NCBI RefSeq assembly: GCF_003053845.1
Contig: NZ_QAYG01000001.1
Span: forward strand, 186,001 to 250,000
Length of the DNA: 64,000 nucleotides
From: Breoghania corrubedonensis
GTDB taxonomy: Bacteria; Pseudomonadota; Alphaproteobacteria; Rhizobiales; Stappiaceae
Reading direction: 5' to 3'
The notes beneath the pieces were generated by a model. It was not told the DNA's origin and searched no databases. It saw only the letters and a program-made list of their open reading frames with translations. The translations under genes and the position numbers were made by a program. This document shows, piece by piece, positions 45,161 through 52,924 of this stretch. Within the stretch, counting starts at the first letter, position 1. Every line of letters begins with the position of its first letter.

Positions 45161-46390
45161 ATGACAGATACCGTTACCATCGACCACCTCGCCCACCGCG
45201 GCGACGGGGTCGCCTCCATGAACAGCAAGCCGGTCTTCATCCCGTTCACCCTTCCCGGTGAGCAGGTCGAGATCGAGCGCAACGGCGAACGGGCGCGGCT
45301 GGTTTCGATTGTGACCCCCTCGCCCTCGCGCATCGAGCCGATGTGCCGGCATTTCGGCACCTGCGGCGGTTGTGCCCTGCAGCACCTGGAAGGCGGGGCC
45401 TACCGGGCATGGAAAGAGGAGCAGGTCGCGGCGGCGCTCGCCTCGCGCGGGCTGGAGGCGGAGATTTCGCCCATCGTTCCCGCATCGCCGGGCACGCGGC
45501 GGCGGGCCGTTCTGACCGCGGTCAGGGCTGGCGGGCGTGTGCTCGTCGGCTATCACGAGCGCATGGCCAACCGGCTCGTGGCGATTACGGAATGCGCCGT
45601 CGCCACGCCGCGCATCGTGTCCGCTCTTCCCGATCTCACGCGCCTGGCCGATCGGCTGGCACCGCGCAAGGGCGAGTTGCGGCTCACCGTGCTTGACACC
45701 ACGTCCGGCCTCGACGTGGCCGCCGAAGGCGCCAACGGCAAGGCCGCGCGCGATTTTCCCGGCCTCGGCCGGCTGGCCGCCGAAGCGGACTTCGCGAGGC
45801 TTTCCGTCGATGGCGAAGTGGTCATCGAAATCCGCCCGCCGGCGCTCAATTTCGGCGGCGCGGCCATGGTGCCGCCCCCCGGCGGTTTCGTGCAGGCAAG
45901 CGCGGAGGCAGAGGCCGCGATGGCGGACGCCGTGCTGAAGGCAATTACCGGCACAAAGCGGGTTGCCGACCTTTTCGCCGGATCCGGCACCTTCGCGCTC
46001 AGGATCGCACGCGACGCGCTGGTCCATGCGGTCGAAGGCGACAAGGCCGCGATTGGCGCGCTCGATCGCGCCTGGCGGCAGGCACCGGGCCTGAAGACAA
46101 TCACGCAGGAAGTCCGCGACCTCTTCCGCAGTCCGCTGCGGCCGGGGGAGCTTGAGAGCTTCGATGCGGTGGTCTTCGATCCGCCGCGTGCGGGTGCCAA
46201 GGAACAGGTCGCCCAGCTCGCGGCGAGCGCGGTCGCGCATATCGTGGCCGTCTCCTGCAATCCGGCGACGCTGGCGCGCGATCTGCGCATCCTCATCGAT
46301 GGCGGCTACCGGCTTTGCTCCGTCCAGCCGGTGGACCAGTTCCTGTTCTCGCCCCACATAGAGGTGGTCGCCCATCTGAAACGGGGCTAG
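45161..46390 (+). CDS. RumA/TrmA-like RNA 5-methyluridine methyltransferase
   Basis: 409 residues. A TRAM-like beta-barrel at the start (about 1-55), an iron-sulfur cluster motif C62-x5-C68-x2-C71 (CRHFGTCGGC), and a C-terminal SAM domain with DLFAGSGTFALRIA (about 268) and the nucleophile loop VAVSCNPATLARDL. The pattern is that of 23S rRNA (uracil-5-)-methyltransferase RumA/RlmC/RlmD-like proteins; which uridine is modified cannot be told. Start at 45161 (MTDTVTIDHLAHRGDG, a usual opening). It lies 164 bases after tlyA. Confidence 0.9.
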   Translation: MTDTVTIDHLAHRGDGVASMNSKPVFIPFTLPGEQVEIERNGERARLVSIVTPSPSRIEPMCRHFGTCGGCALQHLEGGAYRAWKEEQVAAALASRGLEAEISPIVPASPGTRRRAVLTAVRAGGRVLVGYHERMANRLVAITECAVATPRIVSALPDLTRLADRLAPRKGELRLTVLDTTSGLDVAAEGANGKAARDFPGLGRLAAEADFARLSVDGEVVIEIRPPALNFGGAAMVPPPGGFVQASAEAEAAMADAVLKAITGTKRVADLFAGSGTFALRIARDALVHAVEGDKAAIGALDRAWRQAPGLKTITQEVRDLFRSPLRPGELESFDAVVFDPPRAGAKEQVAQLAASAVAHIVAVSCNPATLARDLRILIDGGYRLCSVQPVDQFLFSPHIEVVAHLKRG

Positions 46391-46427
46391 CGCGCGTCGC
46401 ATGGCCCAACTCAAGGAGGAGGGAGCC

Positions 46428-47492
46428 ATGGCCGGGACACTTGAACGACCGCAATCGCTTTCCGGCTGGGCGCGCCGCGCGCGTTTTGCGACCCGAAGCA
46501 TAGGCCGGCTCGCCTGGTACGGCGCCCACCGCTACGCCACGCGCCGCATCGACGGACGGATCGGCGCGGATTACCCCGAGTACCGCATCGCGCCGCCGCA
46601 AGGCCCGGTGCCGAGCGAACGGCGCATCCTCGCCGACATCGCCCGGCTGCAGGCAAGCGACCTCGCCAATGTGGAGGCCGGGCACTACCCCATGCCGGCG
46701 GGCGAGCCGGATGGCCTTGTCGGACTTCTGCGCCGGGCCCGGAAGTTCTACGCCGACGTGCCCGATGCCGCACACCGGCGACGACGCGCCGAGGACGGCG
46801 AAGGGGCAGCCGCGAACGAGCCCTATTACATGCAGGATTTCCATTTCCAGGCGGACGGCTGGATGTCGGAGGCGTCCGCCGATCTCTACGATTTCCAGGT
46901 GGAGGTGCTGTTCAACGGATCGGCCGCGGCCATGCGACGGCAGGGACTGGTACCGCTCGCCCGGCTGGTGCGCACCAGGGACCAGCGCACGCTGCAATTC
47001 GCCGACATCGCCTGCGGCACGGGCAACATGCTGCGCGAGGTGACGCGCGCCTTTCCGCGTCTGCCGGCCATCGGTATCGATGTGTCCGAACCTTACCTGC
47101 GCCATGGGGCAAGGCGTGTGCGCCGGGCGCGGGACCGGAGGTTCGCCGCAGCGCTCGCCGAGGCATTGCCGCTTGCCGATGAAAGCCTTGATGCGGCGAG
47201 CGTCGTCTATCTCTTCCACGAACTGCCGCCGGAAGCGCGCAGGGCCGTGGCCGGCGAACTTGGCCGGGTGCTCAAGCCGGACGGTGTGCTCGTCTTCATC
47301 GACACGCTGCAAATGGGCGACGAGCCGGACTATGACGGCCTGCTGGAGCTTTTCCCGCAGCTCTTCAAGGAGCCCTATTACGAGGGCTTCGTGCACGAGG
47401 ATCTCGACGCGCTCTTCGCCCCGCACGGATTGCGCCGCGAGGACGCGTGGAACGCCTACGTCTCGCGGGTGAGCGTGTTTCGCAAAGGCTGA
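46428..47492 (+). CDS. Class I SAM-dependent methyltransferase, substrate unknown
   Basis: 354 residues from the ATG at 46428, which is preceded by AAGGAGGAGGG, an extended Shine-Dalgarno sequence. An N-terminal 170-residue region (rich in Arg and aromatic residues, FHFQADGWMSEASADLYDFQVEVLFNG) precedes a Rossmann methyltransferase fold with FADIACGTGNMLREV (about 200) and the later blocks IGIDVSEPYL, LPLADESLDAASVVYLFHELPP and GRVLKPDGVLVFIDTLQ, as in UbiE/Methyltransf_11 enzymes. The N-terminal part resembles domains in proteins modifying small molecules or lipids. Not in a clear operon with its neighbours. Confidence 0.85.
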   Translation: MAGTLERPQSLSGWARRARFATRSIGRLAWYGAHRYATRRIDGRIGADYPEYRIAPPQGPVPSERRILADIARLQASDLANVEAGHYPMPAGEPDGLVGLLRRARKFYADVPDAAHRRRRAEDGEGAAANEPYYMQDFHFQADGWMSEASADLYDFQVEVLFNGSAAAMRRQGLVPLARLVRTRDQRTLQFADIACGTGNMLREVTRAFPRLPAIGIDVSEPYLRHGARRVRRARDRRFAAALAEALPLADESLDAASVVYLFHELPPEARRAVAGELGRVLKPDGVLVFIDTLQMGDEPDYDGLLELFPQLFKEPYYEGFVHEDLDALFAPHGLRREDAWNAYVSRVSVFRKG

Positions 47493-47548
47493 GCGGGGCG
47501 CGCTGCTCCCCCTGTCTCTCCGTCATTGCCAGATTCAATCTCTCCAGC

Positions 47549-47629
47549 GTCATCCCGGGCGCGATGCGGCACGCCAGTGACGCTTCGCAGACCCGGGATC
47601 GAGGCACCGTGTCTGCCGCCCGGGATGAC
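47549..47629. repeat. Interspersed palindromic repeat, copy 2
   Basis: Second copy of the element at 11701-11826. It starts GTCATCCCGGGCGCGATGCGG and ends GCCGCCCGGGATGAC; the first about 65 bases differ from copy 1 at only a few positions, but the element lacks the roughly 40-base inner block of copy 1. It lies between a methyltransferase gene and ald, both ending here. Confidence 0.75.
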
Positions 47630-47733
47630 ACCGGAAGAAATGGCGCTGGGAGAGGCGCACCTGAGGGCTCCGGAGAGCTTCGCTCGAGACGCGCGGAGCG
47701 CCCTTCCCGGAGCGCGCCGCGCATTTCGCCTAC

Positions 47734-48852
47734 CTACGCCGCGAGCGCCTTATCGGCCTCGACATAGGCGTGGCCGAGGGCTTCCGACACGGCCTTGTAG
47801 GTGATGCGGCCGCCCTGGACGTTGAGGCCCGCCTTCAGGTGCGCATCGTCGGCGAGTGCCGTCTTCCAGCCCTTGTCGGCAAGCGCGAGCGCGTAGGGCA
47901 GCGTCGCGTTGGCAAGCGCGAAGGTGGAGGTACGCGCCACGCCGCCCGGCATGTTGGCCACACAATAATGCACCACGCCATCGACCACGTAGGTGGGTTC
48001 GGAATGGGTCGTGGCGTGGCTCGTCTCGGTGCAGCCGCCCTGGTCGATGGCGACATCAACGATGGCCGAGCCCTTGCGCATGGTGGACAGCATGTCCCGC
48101 GTGATGAGCTTGGGCGCGGACGCACCCGGGATCAGCACCGTGCCGATGACGAGTTCGGCGTTGGCGACGAGTTCGGCCAGCGTATGGGCGTTGGAATAGG
48201 CGGTCTTAACCGCCGTGCCGAACTGGGCGTTCAAGCGGCGCAGCACGTCGGCGGAACGGTCGACCACGGTGACGCTGGCGCCAAGGCCCAGCGCCATCTG
48301 CGTGGCATGCGTTCCCGCCATGCCTCCGCCCAGAACAAGCACGTCAGCGGGCGGCACGCCCGGCACGCCGCCCAGCAGCATGCCGCAGCCACCTTGCGCG
48401 TTCTCAAGGCAATGGGCGCCGGCCTGGATGGACATGCGGCCGGCGACTTCCGACATCGGCATCAAGAGCGGCAGACCGCCGGCGGCGTTCGTCACCGTCT
48501 CGTAGGCGATGCAGGTCGCGCCGGATGCCATCAGGTCCAGGGTCTGTTCGGGATCGGGAGCGAGGTGGAGATAGGTGAAGAGGATGTGATCCTCGCGCAG
48601 ACGCTTGCGCTCCACCGCCTGCGGCTCCTTCACCTTCACGATCATGTCGCTTTCGGCGAAGACCGTTTCCGCATCGGGCGCGATCTTCGCGCCGGCGGCG
48701 ACATAGGCATCGTCTGAGAGCCCCGCACCCAGCCCGGCGCCCGTTTCGACCAGCACCGAATGGCCATGGACGACAAATTCCTGCACGCCAGCGGGGATGA
48801 CGCTCACCCGGTCTTCGTGGTTCTTTATTTCCTTCGGGATTCCAATTCGCAT
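47734..48852 (-). CDS. ald: Alanine dehydrogenase
   Basis: NAD-dependent reversible deamination of alanine to pyruvate and ammonia. 372 residues: MRIGIPKEIKNHEDRVSVIP with substrate Arg and Lys contacts, IVKVKEPQAVE (catalytic Lys), YLHLAPD, the NAD fold VLVLGGGMAGTHATQMALGLGASV, and the substrate His in VVHYCVANMPGGVARTST. All expected motifs are intact. Divergent from an Lrp/AsnC regulator 141 bases away, a pairing seen in many bacteria where the regulator controls ald in response to amino acids. Confidence 0.96.
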   Translation of the reverse strand: MRIGIPKEIKNHEDRVSVIPAGVQEFVVHGHSVLVETGAGLGAGLSDDAYVAAGAKIAPDAETVFAESDMIVKVKEPQAVERKRLREDHILFTYLHLAPDPEQTLDLMASGATCIAYETVTNAAGGLPLLMPMSEVAGRMSIQAGAHCLENAQGGCGMLLGGVPGVPPADVLVLGGGMAGTHATQMALGLGASVTVVDRSADVLRRLNAQFGTAVKTAYSNAHTLAELVANAELVIGTVLIPGASAPKLITRDMLSTMRKGSAIVDVAIDQGGCTETSHATTHSEPTYVVDGVVHYCVANMPGGVARTSTFALANATLPYALALADKGWKTALADDAHLKAGLNVQGGRITYKAVSEALGHAYVEADKALAA

Positions 48853-48993
48853 GAGGTTATCCTTTTCATCTGTTCCCGTGGCACAGACTGAACCTCCTTT
48901 CCGTCAATTTTCTCGCGATTTGACGTGTCGTTATGGCCAATGATCGCATAGTCTGCGAAAATGGACCGTAAATTCCGCAAATAGAAATCGCAT
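48853..48993. promoter_or_regulatory. Divergent ald / Lrp promoter region
   Basis: 141 bases between the start codons. A GCGAAAATGG...AATTCCGC stretch (about 48955-48980) and TTTTCTCGCGATTTG (about 48908-48922) suggest Lrp-type A+T-centred dyads, but no exact consensus match is claimed. Confidence 0.4.
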
Positions 48994-49452
48994 ATGAAAT
49001 TTGATACCCGCGACAAGGCCATCCTGCGCGCGCTTCAGGACAATGGACGCCTGACGAACGCGGAACTGGCGGAGATGGTGAACCTGTCGCCCTCAGCCTG
49101 CCTGCGCCGCACAAAGATGCTGGAGGAAGCCGGCATCATCGCCGGCTACGCGATGCTGCTGAACGCCAAGGCGGTGGGGCTCGCCGGAACGGCCTTCGTG
49201 CAGGTGACGCTGAAAGGCCAGCGGCGCGAGGAACTCGACCGCTTCGAGAAGGCTGTGGCGAATATTCCGGAAATCCTGGAGTGCTACCTGCTCGCCGGTC
49301 AATATGATTACATGCTGCGCATCGCCTATCGCGACGCGGAAGATCTGGAGCGCATGCACAAGGACACGCTGACCGGCCTGCCGGGCGTGGACCGCGTGCA
49401 ATCGATGCTGACGCTCAGGACAGTCAAGCGGACGACGAAGCTGCCGGTGTGA
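48994..49452 (+). CDS. Lrp/AsnC family transcriptional regulator
   Basis: 152 residues with the AsnC-type winged helix (residues about 4-60; DNGRLTNAELAEMVNLSPSACLRRTKMLEEAGII) and a RAM/ACT-like amino-acid-binding domain (about 70-148; VQVTLKGQRREELDRFEKAVANIPEILECYLLAGQYDYMLRI). Most of these respond to an amino acid and act on an adjacent gene; here the divergent ald gene is the likely target, and autoregulation is usual. Confidence 0.93.
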   Translation: MKFDTRDKAILRALQDNGRLTNAELAEMVNLSPSACLRRTKMLEEAGIIAGYAMLLNAKAVGLAGTAFVQVTLKGQRREELDRFEKAVANIPEILECYLLAGQYDYMLRIAYRDAEDLERMHKDTLTGLPGVDRVQSMLTLRTVKRTTKLPV

Positions 49453-49464
49453 GATCGAACCGGG

Positions 49465-50004
49465 CTACCGCCCGCCTGCCCGATACGCCCGCAAACGCCC
49501 CAAAATGTCCTCCGGCCGGCCCTTCATCGGATGGAGCGGCACCTCGATGCGGGTTTTGCTCTTGCGCCGGTATGCGCGCGTCATCAGGTTTCTGTACCAG
49601 ACAGCCTTTTCCGGCTTGGCCACAGCCTCTTCAAGCGGGCGATGAAGCGTGACGATCAGCGTCGAGAGCAGGATCTGGCGTACGGCCGTGTTGAAAAGTT
49701 CGAGATGCGCAATCTCCGCCCAGGCGATGAAGCCGATGCCGGCGATGAAGAGGCCGTCATCGTTGGCGCCAAGCTGCGGGCGGCGGAGTTCCACCAGCGG
49801 GAAGAAGTAGAACGACAGGATGAGCGCCAGAATGGTGAGGACATAGAGCCGGGGATCGCCCCAATAGGCCGCGAGGAACCCGGTCAGCACCGCGCCGGCA
49901 AGCCCGCCATAGACGGGGCCTTCACCGCTCCCGCTGCGATAGCCGGTCGCGAAGGGGCGCGGACCCGTGTCCTCGAAGGGATCGTGCGGCAGTTGCGTTT
50001 CCAT
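49465..50004 (-). CDS. Hypothetical membrane protein
   Basis: 179 residues. A polar, Pro/Gly-rich start (1-35), then two or three hydrophobic segments (about 33-50, 54-72 and possibly 84-98 and 112-125), then a basic tail (about 135-179) ending in RLRAYRAGGR. The sequence LVTLHRPLEEAVAKP is followed by a region that may be cytoplasmic. No domain is recognised. It ends 12 bases from the Lrp gene stop, tail to tail. Confidence 0.6.
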   Translation of the reverse strand: METQLPHDPFEDTGPRPFATGYRSGSGEGPVYGGLAGAVLTGFLAAYWGDPRLYVLTILALILSFYFFPLVELRRPQLGANDDGLFIAGIGFIAWAEIAHLELFNTAVRQILLSTLIVTLHRPLEEAVAKPEKAVWYRNLMTRAYRRKSKTRIEVPLHPMKGRPEDILGRLRAYRAGGR

Positions 50005-50037
50005 GCGCGTCCCGGCGGCTGTTGAGATCCGCCATAC

Positions 50038-50120
50038 TAGAGCATATTCCGATCAGATTGAATCGGTCCGATCGACACGAATACGCTCAAGGTATTGATC
50101 CGGGGCGTTTTCCTGCCGCG
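50038..50120. repeat. Dispersed repeat of the TAGAGCATATTCCGAT type, copy 1
   Basis: Starts TAGAGCATATTCCGATCAGA, contains ATTGAATCGGTCCGATCG and the core AGGTATTGATCCGG (50090-50103), then GGCGTTTTCCTGCC. Related sequence with the same 14-bp core occurs at 62738-62802 with the GAGCA-TTTCCGA portion inverted relative to the core. The style is that of short non-coding repeats common between genes in Hyphomicrobiales. Confidence 0.6.
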
Positions 50121-50215
50121 CAAGGTCGGCAACGCCATCGCTCCCCGCGCCCAAGGCGGATGGAGCGTGCGGTGCGGCGGGGTCCGGAAAGGATCGCACC
50201 GCACCGGACGCGATT

Positions 50216-51532
50216 TCAACCGTCGATGATCTCGGTCGACTCGATGTGGATGCCGAAACCTTCCAGGCCGACATAGTGGCGCTCGCGCGAGGCCAGCAGG
50301 CGGATCGAGGCGACGCCGAGGTCCTTGAGGATCTGCGCGCCGAGGCCGATTTCACGCCAGGAATCGGAGCGGGCCTGTGCGGAGGCATGCTCTTCCGCAT
50401 CGCGGGCAAGCTCGTCACGGGCGCGGCGCGACTGGCGGGCGACGCCGACGGAGCCTTCACGCAGATAGACGACAACACCACGGCCCCGTTCGGCCAGCCC
50501 CTTCATGATGCCGTCCAGCGCCTGAGCGCGGCCGAAGACATCGTCGATGACCGATTCCAGATGGAGGCGAACCGGCACGTTGCGCCCGTCGAGGATATCA
50601 CCGTAGACGACGGCAAGATGATCCATCGGATCGTAGGGCGTGGAATAGGTGATGGCGTAGGCCGGGCCGGCCATCGTCTCGATCGTCTGTTCGTAGACGC
50701 GCTCGACCAGCGTTTCCTTACGCTGGCGCCAGGCGATGAGATCGGCGACGGAGACCTGCTTCAGCCCGTGCTTGTTGGCGAATTCCGTCACCTGGGGGCC
50801 GCGCGTCACCGTGCCGTCGTCATTGACCATCTCGCAGATGACGCCGACTTCAGGAAGACCCGCCAGCCGGCAGAGATCGACCGCGGCTTCCGTATGACCG
50901 GAACGCATCAGCACGCCGCCATCCTTGGCGATCAGCGGAAAGACATGGCCGGGACGGACGAAGTCGGCAGCCCCGGAATTCGGATTGGCGAGGCCACGCA
51001 CGGCCGCGGTGCGATCCTCGGCGGAAATGCCCGTCGTGGTGCCGTGCTTGTAGTCGATGGAAATGGTGAAGGCGGTGGAATGCGGCGCATCGTTGTCGCT
51101 GACCATCGGGTCGAGACGCAGCTTGCGGGCGAGTTCCTTGGTGATCGGGGCGCAGACGATGCCGGAGGTGTGGCGGATGATGAAGGCCAGTTTTTCCGGG
51201 GTGGCGTGGGCGGCGGCGAGGATCAGATCGCCTTCGTTCTCACGGTCGTCATCGTCGGTCACGACAACGATCTCGCCGTTCTCGAATGCGCGGATGGCTT
51301 CCGCGACGCGGGACTGGGACATGTCGGTTTCCTTTGCGGGCCTCAGCCCGAGAAAGTCGTTGGGCGTGACGGCGCCGTCCGTGGCGTTCGCGATGCGCGT
51401 CCCCATCTCGCGCGAGATCCAGACATTGGGATCATTGCACAAGGCGGTGACGGCCGCCGGCGAGAGGCCGGCGCGACGGGCAAAGGCGGAACGGGTTTCC
51501 TTGGCTTGGACAAGCCATTCGTCGAGACGCAT
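50216..51532 (-). CDS. ribB: HTH domain fused to 3,4-dihydroxy-2-butanone-4-phosphate synthase with degenerate GTP cyclohydrolase II domain (RibBX type)
   Basis: 438 residues. (1) Residues 1-63 form a Cro/CI-type helix-turn-helix (AFARRAGLSPAAVTALC, then a sheet/helix ending AVTPNDFLGL). (2) Residues about 71-285 are a complete DHBP synthase, which makes the four-carbon unit of riboflavin from ribulose 5-phosphate: DDDDRENEGDL, HTSGIVCAP, DYKHGTTTGISAEDR and RPGHVFPL...GHTEA. (3) Residues about 290-438 have the GTP cyclohydrolase II fold (VYGDILDGRNVPVRLHLES, VVYLREGS) but lack the three zinc-binding Cys, so that activity should be absent. The ATG at 51532 follows a predicted leaderless promoter. 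An internal ATG at 51322 (MSQSRVAEAI) has AAAGGA seven bases upstream and could give the stand-alone enzyme. A TTG at 51553 is a less likely start. Confidence 0.9.
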   Translation of the reverse strand: MRLDEWLVQAKETRSAFARRAGLSPAAVTALCNDPNVWISREMGTRIANATDGAVTPNDFLGLRPAKETDMSQSRVAEAIRAFENGEIVVVTDDDDRENEGDLILAAAHATPEKLAFIIRHTSGIVCAPITKELARKLRLDPMVSDNDAPHSTAFTISIDYKHGTTTGISAEDRTAAVRGLANPNSGAADFVRPGHVFPLIAKDGGVLMRSGHTEAAVDLCRLAGLPEVGVICEMVNDDGTVTRGPQVTEFANKHGLKQVSVADLIAWRQRKETLVERVYEQTIETMAGPAYAITYSTPYDPMDHLAVVYGDILDGRNVPVRLHLESVIDDVFGRAQALDGIMKGLAERGRGVVVYLREGSVGVARQSRRARDELARDAEEHASAQARSDSWREIGLGAQILKDLGVASIRLLASRERHYVGLEGFGIHIESTEIIDG

Positions 51533-51538
51533 GCGCGT

Positions 51539-51566
51539 AATATAAAGCCGCAAATTTCAGTATCAA
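51539..51566 (-). promoter_or_regulatory. Predicted promoter of ribB (leaderless)
   Basis: On the minus strand TTGATA (51561-51566), a 16-base spacer and TATATT (51539-51544), each five of six matches to the sigma-70 hexamers. The predicted start lies seven bases after the -10, at or within one base of the A of the ATG at 51532, so the message would have no leader. No Shine-Dalgarno sequence precedes that ATG, consistent with this. Confidence 0.6.
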
Positions 51567-51599
51567 TGAAAAATGAAATAAATTTCAGTATCGCTGAAA
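51555..51599. promoter_or_regulatory. Twin 17-bp dyads in the ribB promoter
   Basis: Two copies of TTTCAGTATCNNTGAAA, at 51555-51571 (NN = AA) and 51583-51599 (NN = GC), 28 bp apart and each preceded by AAA. Each has perfect TTTCA/TGAAA arms. The first copy encloses the -35 hexamer of the ribB promoter, so a bound protein would block polymerase. Binding by the HTH domain of the RibB protein itself is the natural hypothesis. Confidence 0.7.
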
Positions 51600-51687
51600 A
51601 CACCTGCGATCAGCGCGATCATCATAGTCTCCGAACCGGGGCCGGGGCAATCCGCAGGATGCCCCGGAGACCTCCCGGCCTTCCGCC

Positions 51688-52773
51688 CTACCCAACCTGC
51701 GCCCGGTTTCTCAGGAAATGATCGGCCAGCACGCAGGCCATCATCGCCTCGCCGACGGGAACCGCGCGGATGCCGACGCAGGGGTCGTGGCGGCCCTTGG
51801 TCATCACGTCGACCTCCTCGCCCGTGCGGGTGACCGACTTGCGCGGCGTCAGGATCGACGAGGTCGGCTTGACGGCGAAGCGCACCACCACCGGCTCGCC
51901 CGACGAAATCCCGCCCAGAACGCCACCGGCATTGTTGGACAGGAAGATCGGCGTTTTTCCCTGACCGATGCGCATCTCGTCGGCGTTTTCCTCGCCGGTG
52001 AGCGAGGCAGCCTCGAAGCCGTTGCCGATCTCCACGCCCTTGACGGCGTTGATCGACATCATCGCGGCGGCAAGGTCCGCGTCGAGCTTGCCGTAGATCG
52101 GCGCTCCGAGGCCGACCGGCACGTCTTCCGCGATCACCTCCACCACGGCCCCGACAGAGGAGCCGGATTTGCGGATACCGTCGAGATAGTCCGCCCATTC
52201 GCCCGCCGCTTGCCGGTCGGGACAGAAGAAGGGGTTGTTGTCGATCTCGGCCCAGTCCCAGCGGCTGCGATCTATCTTGTGCGGCCCAATCTGGACGAGC
52301 GCACCGCGAATGCGGATTCCGGGGATCACCTTGCGGGCCACACCGCCGGCGGCCACGCGCGCAGCGGTTTCGCGCGCCGAGGAACGTCCGCCACCACGAT
52401 AGTCGCGGATGCCGTACTTCGCGTCATAGGTGTAATCGGCATGACCGGGCCGGAAGCGTTCCTTGATCTCGGAATAGTCCTTGGAGCGCTGGTCCGTATT
52501 CTGGATCTCAAGCGAGATCGGCGTGCCCGTGGTCTTCTGCACGCCATCGCCATCGACCATGACGCCGGAGAGAATGCGGACCTCGTCCGCCTCGCGCCGC
52601 TGGGTGGTGTATTTCGACTGCCCCGGCTTGCGCTTTTCCAGCCAGCCCTGAAGATCGGTCTCGGTGAGCGGGATCAGCGGCGGGCAGCCATCGACCACGC
52701 AGCCGATCGCGGGTCCGTGGCTTTCGCCCCAGGTGGTGACGCGGAAGAGATGACCGAAGGTATTGTGCGACAT
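51688..52773 (-). CDS. aroC: Chorismate synthase
   Basis: Last step of the shikimate pathway: EPSP to chorismate, needing reduced FMN. 361 residues with the signatures [17 protein letters not shown] (about 17-33), [36 protein letters not shown] (about 110-145) and [17 protein letters not shown] near the end. The ATG at 52773 reads [20 protein letters not shown], the standard start; a frame extending to 53541 overlaps the divergent trkH gene and is spurious. It lies upstream of ribB on the same strand, but the ribB promoter lies between. Confidence 0.97.
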   Translation of the reverse strand: MSHNTFGHLFRVTTWGESHGPAIGCVVDGCPPLIPLTETDLQGWLEKRKPGQSKYTTQRREADEVRILSGVMVDGDGVQKTTGTPISLEIQNTDQRSKDYSEIKERFRPGHADYTYDAKYGIRDYRGGGRSSARETAARVAAGGVARKVIPGIRIRGALVQIGPHKIDRSRWDWAEIDNNPFFCPDRQAAGEWADYLDGIRKSGSSVGAVVEVIAEDVPVGLGAPIYGKLDADLAAAMMSINAVKGVEIGNGFEAASLTGEENADEMRIGQGKTPIFLSNNAGGVLGGISSGEPVVVRFAVKPTSSILTPRKSVTRTGEEVDVMTKGRHDPCVGIRAVPVGEAMMACVLADHFLRNRAQVG

Positions 52774-52924
52774 GGGGCCCCGGGTGCTTGCTTGGCTGTG
52801 GGCCGGTTCTAGTCGCTTGCCTGGAATAAGAAAAGAGCCTCGCTGCGGCGGCGGCCACATCAACGACGGCCTAGCGGGTGGTATCGGAGGTGACAAAGCT
52901 TGACGAGGGCGGATACTGCGGCAT

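Noticed and set aside
51533-51687. Possible FMN riboswitch upstream of ribB
   Set aside because: The conserved AGGG...GGCGGT and other RFN-element blocks are absent; the space is a short promoter with two dyads.
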